Assembly: GCF_003148475.1 (NCBI RefSeq)
Contig: NZ_QGGG01000002.1
Coordinates: forward strand, 16,171-80,170
Origin: Pseudaminobacter salicylatoxidans
GTDB taxonomy: Bacteria > Pseudomonadota > Alphaproteobacteria > Rhizobiales > Rhizobiaceae
Length of the DNA: 64,000 nt
Reading direction: 5' to 3'
In this document: positions 61,503-64,000 of the stretch, piece by piece
Numbering within the stretch: position 1 is the stretch's first letter
Layout: each line of letters begins with the position of its first letter
Notes under the pieces: generated by a model
Told to the model about the DNA's origin: nothing
What the model saw: the letters and a program-made list of their open reading frames with translations, nothing else
Databases searched by the model: none
Made by a program: the position numbers and the translations under genes

Positions 61503-63236
61503 ATGACCACGCAGACCCTGTCTTCGCCGCCGGCGCGGCCGAGTTTTGCGGAACTCTACACGCCGAAGCTTGTGACCGTGCTTCGCGAAGGCTACAGCCT
61601 CACGAATTTCCGGGCCGATTTCATGGCCGGCCTCACCGTCGCGATCGTTGCGCTGCCCTTGTCCATGGCGATCGCCATCGGCTCGCACGCGACGCCCGCG
61701 CAAGGCCTCTATACGTCCATCGTCGGCGGTTTCCTGGTCGCGCTCCTTGGCGGCAGCCGGTTCCAGATCGGCGGACCCGCCGGGGCTTTCATCGTTCTGG
61801 TGGCGACGACGGTGCAACAGCACGGCATGGACGGGCTCATTCTGGCAACGATCCTGTCCGGCCTGATGCTGATGGCGATCGGCTATCTGCGGCTGGGCAC
61901 CTATATCAAGTTCATTCCCTATCCGGTGACGATAGGATTTACCGCAGGTATCGCCGTGACCATCTTTTCCGGCGAAATCAGGCATCTGCTCGGTCTTTCC
62001 TTCAACGGCACGGAACCGGGGCCGCTCGTGGAGAAAATCCCGTTCCTGTGGTCGAACCTCTCCACCTTCTCACCCGCCGCGGTCGGGCTTTCGCTGGCCA
62101 GCATCGCGGTGCTGGTGGCGTTGCGCATATGGCGCCCGCGCTGGCCGTCCATGCTCATCGTCGTTGTGCTGGCGGCGGCCGCGACCGCCTTTCTCAAACT
62201 GCCGGTCGATACCATCGGCACGCAGTTCGGAGGCATCCCGCGCACGCTGCCCATGCCGGCGCTGCCCGCCTGGGACCTGGCGAAAGTGCAGGCGGTGCTG
62301 CCCAATGCGATTTCGTTCGCGCTGCTGGGCGCAATCGAATCCCTGCTTTCCGCGGTTGTCGCCGACAGCATGACGGGGCGGCGTCACCGTTCCAATTGCG
62401 AGCTGGTCGGGCAGGGGGTCGCCAATATCGGCGCGGGGCTGTTCGGCGGTATCTGCGTCACCGGCACAATAGCGAGAACCGCAACGAATGTGCGTGCCGG
62501 CGCGCACGGCCCGGTGTCGGGCATGATGCATTCGCTGTTCCTGCTCCTGTTCATCCTGGTTGCGGCGCCGCTCGCCAGCTACATTCCACTCGCTGTTCTT
62601 GCCGCTGTGCTGGCGGTCGTGTGCTGGAACATGATCGAGCGCAACGCCTTCGCCACACTGCTGCGAGCATCACGCGGCGATGCGGCCGTGCTTCTGGCGA
62701 CCTTCGGCATCACCCTGTTCCGGGGCCTGACAGAGGCCATCGTGATAGGCTTCGCGCTGGGGTCGGTGCTGTTCATCCATCGCATGTCGCAGACGACGGC
62801 CATCGAAAGCCATGTGCCGCTGGTGGCGGAGGATATGCCGGACGATGGTTCGCGCGGGGCCTATGACGAGACTTCCCAGCAGGATCCGACCGTCGTCATC
62901 TACCGGATTTCCGGCGCCTTCTTTTTCGGCGCGGCTTCATCGATTGGCGCCGTGCTCGAACGCATCGGCGACCAGCATCGTAACCTGATCATCGATTTCA
63001 CGGCGGTGCCGTTCGTGGATTCCACAGGTTCCAGAACGATCGAGAGCCTGGCGCACAAGGCCGCGCAGCGCGGTGTCGGGGTTTACCTCACCGGGCTGTC
63101 GGCAGGCGTGAAAAAGGAGCTTGCCGCGCAGGGCGTGCGCCCGCCGCTGATCCGGATCGCCGGCACGATCGAGCAGGCGTTGCGGCAAACGCAAAAAGAA
63201 AGGCCGACGCCCGCGGCGCCGGCCACCATATCGTGA
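61503..63236 (+). CDS. SulP-family anion transporter with STAS domain
   Basis: Inner-membrane transporter for sulfate, bicarbonate or dicarboxylates. 577 residues. The SulP core has about twelve to fourteen hydrophobic segments (30-430, with ALPLSMAIAIGSHATPAQGL and GGSRFQIGGPAGAFIVLV). A cytoplasmic STAS domain follows (about 460-560, IIDFTAVPFVDSTGSRTIES). No carbonic anhydrase is nearby, so the substrate is open. Probably controlled by the preceding XRE regulator. Confidence 0.92.
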   Translation: MTTQTLSSPPARPSFAELYTPKLVTVLREGYSLTNFRADFMAGLTVAIVALPLSMAIAIGSHATPAQGLYTSIVGGFLVALLGGSRFQIGGPAGAFIVLVATTVQQHGMDGLILATILSGLMLMAIGYLRLGTYIKFIPYPVTIGFTAGIAVTIFSGEIRHLLGLSFNGTEPGPLVEKIPFLWSNLSTFSPAAVGLSLASIAVLVALRIWRPRWPSMLIVVVLAAAATAFLKLPVDTIGTQFGGIPRTLPMPALPAWDLAKVQAVLPNAISFALLGAIESLLSAVVADSMTGRRHRSNCELVGQGVANIGAGLFGGICVTGTIARTATNVRAGAHGPVSGMMHSLFLLLFILVAAPLASYIPLAVLAAVLAVVCWNMIERNAFATLLRASRGDAAVLLATFGITLFRGLTEAIVIGFALGSVLFIHRMSQTTAIESHVPLVAEDMPDDGSRGAYDETSQQDPTVVIYRISGAFFFGAASSIGAVLERIGDQHRNLIIDFTAVPFVDSTGSRTIESLAHKAAQRGVGVYLTGLSAGVKKELAAQGVRPPLIRIAGTIEQALRQTQKERPTPAAPATIS

Positions 63237-63238
63237 AG

Positions 63239-63266
63239 CGGGCGGCCCAAAGGCCGCCCGTCTCTT
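63239..63266. terminator. Hairpin between convergent sulP and gcvP
   Basis: A perfect 9-bp stem CGGGCGGCC/GGCCGCCCG with a CAAA loop lies in the 28 bp between the two stops, followed by TCTCTTATT on the plus side. It can serve sulP and, more weakly, gcvP. Confidence 0.7.
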
Positions 63267-64000
63267 ATTCGGCTGCGTTGATATAGTCCGTCACCGGCGG
63301 GCAGGAGCAGACCAGGTTGCGGTCGCCACCGACATTGTCGATGCGCGAAACCGGCGGCCAATACTTGGCAGCGGTGTCGGCGTTGCCGGCCGGATAGGCT
63401 GCCTCGAGCCGCGAGTAGGGATGGTTCCAGTCGCCGGCCAGCGCCTCGGCCGCCGTATGCGGCGCGTTGACCAGCGGGTTGTCTTCACGCGGCCACTCGC
63501 CCCTGGCGACCTTTTCAGCCTCGCCGGCAATCGCGATCATCGCCTCGCAGAAGCGATCGACCTCATGCCTGGGCTCGGACTCGGTCGGCTCCACCATCAG
63601 CGTGCCCGCCACCGGCCAGGACATGGTCGGGGCATGGAAGCCGTAGTCGATGAGGCGCTTGGCCACGTCCTCGACGCCGATGCCGGCGCTGTCCTTCAGC
63701 ACGCGGGTGTCGAGGATGCACTCATGCGCCACCCGGCCATTGCGGCCCTTGAACAGTACGGGGAAATGCTGCTCCAGCCTCGCCGCGATATAGTTGGCGC
63801 TGAGGATGGCCGTTTCGGTCGCATGCTTGAGGCCGCCTGCGCCCATCATGCGGATATACATCCAGGTGATGGGCAGGATCGACGCGCTGCCGAACGGCGC
63901 CGCCGACACGGCGTGGACCGAACCTTCCTCGACATGGCCCGGCAGGTAAGGCTTCAGATGCGCCTTGACGCCGATGGGGCCGACGCCCGGACCACCGCCG
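63265..64000 (-). CDS. gcvP: Glycine dehydrogenase (P protein), C-terminal part
   Basis: Decarboxylating subunit of the glycine cleavage system. Only the last 245 codons are in the window; the frame runs open off the right end, so the start is missing. The segments [40 protein letters not shown] and [18 protein letters not shown] (each 20 residues or fewer) are typical of the PLP domain end. The stop is TAA at 63265-63267. Confidence 0.95.
   Translation of the reverse strand, partial: GGGPGVGPIGVKAHLKPYLPGHVEEGSVHAVSAAPFGSASILPITWMYIRMMGAGGLKHATETAILSANYIAARLEQHFPVLFKGRNGRVAHECILDTRVLKDSAGIGVEDVAKRLIDYGFHAPTMSWPVAGTLMVEPTESEPRHEVDRFCEAMIAIAGEAEKVARGEWPREDNPLVNAPHTAAEALAGDWNHPYSRLEAAYPAGNADTAAKYWPPVSRIDNVGGDRNLVCSCPPVTDYINAAE

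Overview
The window is a 64-kb stretch of GC-rich chromosome from an alphaproteobacterium, most likely a member of the Hyphomicrobiales (Rhizobiales) in or near the Mesorhizobium/Phyllobacteriaceae group. This rests on the order tuf-trnW-secE-nusG-rplKAJL-rpoBC, str-S10-spc-alpha gene clusters without rpmJ or infA, both glutamine synthetase types (GSI and GSII), a divK-pleD pair, an ATP12 chaperone gene, and GTTC-N7-GTTC (alphaproteobacterial LexA-type) boxes. Placement below the order is inference from recognised protein sequence, not a search.

Layout. 1-14 kb: first EF-Tu gene, tRNA-Trp, secE-nusG, the L11/L1/L10/L7-12 genes and rpoBC. 14-19.5 kb: a small hypothetical gene on the minus strand, then the str operon (rpsL, rpsG, fusA, second EF-Tu gene). 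19.5-34 kb: S10, spc and alpha operons run together (rpsJ to rplQ), including secY, adk and rpoA. 34-41 kb: a periplasmic Deg/HtrA protease, rarA, a membrane-anchored beta-hydroxylase-like protein, an RluA-family pseudouridine synthase, an EamA transporter and an ATP12 chaperone. 41-46.3 kb: nitrogen assimilation, with glnII behind a sigma-54 promoter and an NtrC-like site, and glnB-glnA facing it behind a second sigma-54-like promoter, followed by nnr. 46.3-56.7 kb: dinB (SOS-like box), GNAT, HAD and DUF3572 proteins, divK-pleD, a secreted protein of unknown function, two flavoproteins, a CitE/MaoC pair and a DUF2336 protein. 56.7-64 kb: FUSC transporter, parE (SOS-like box), an XRE regulator with SulP transporter, and the 3' part of gcvP.

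How it works together. The first 34 kb make ribosomes, RNA polymerase, elongation factors and the Sec channel. Control appears to run through a few promoters, an L10-type mRNA leader and many intergenic hairpins. GlnB and the sigma-54 promoters link both glutamine synthetases to nitrogen status. DivK and PleD belong to the cell-cycle/cyclic-di-GMP circuit. dinB and parE look like members of the DNA-damage regulon.

I see no CRISPR array, phage, insertion sequence or toxin-antitoxin cassette, and no convincing new multi-gene system. The observations most worth a second look are small: a fossil tuf 3' end behind the first tuf gene, an imperfect palindrome and a terminator-like hairpin inside the alpha operon, an orphan terminator after rpoC, a compositionally odd ORF between the two glutamine synthetase genes, and the SOS-like boxes at dinB and parE.
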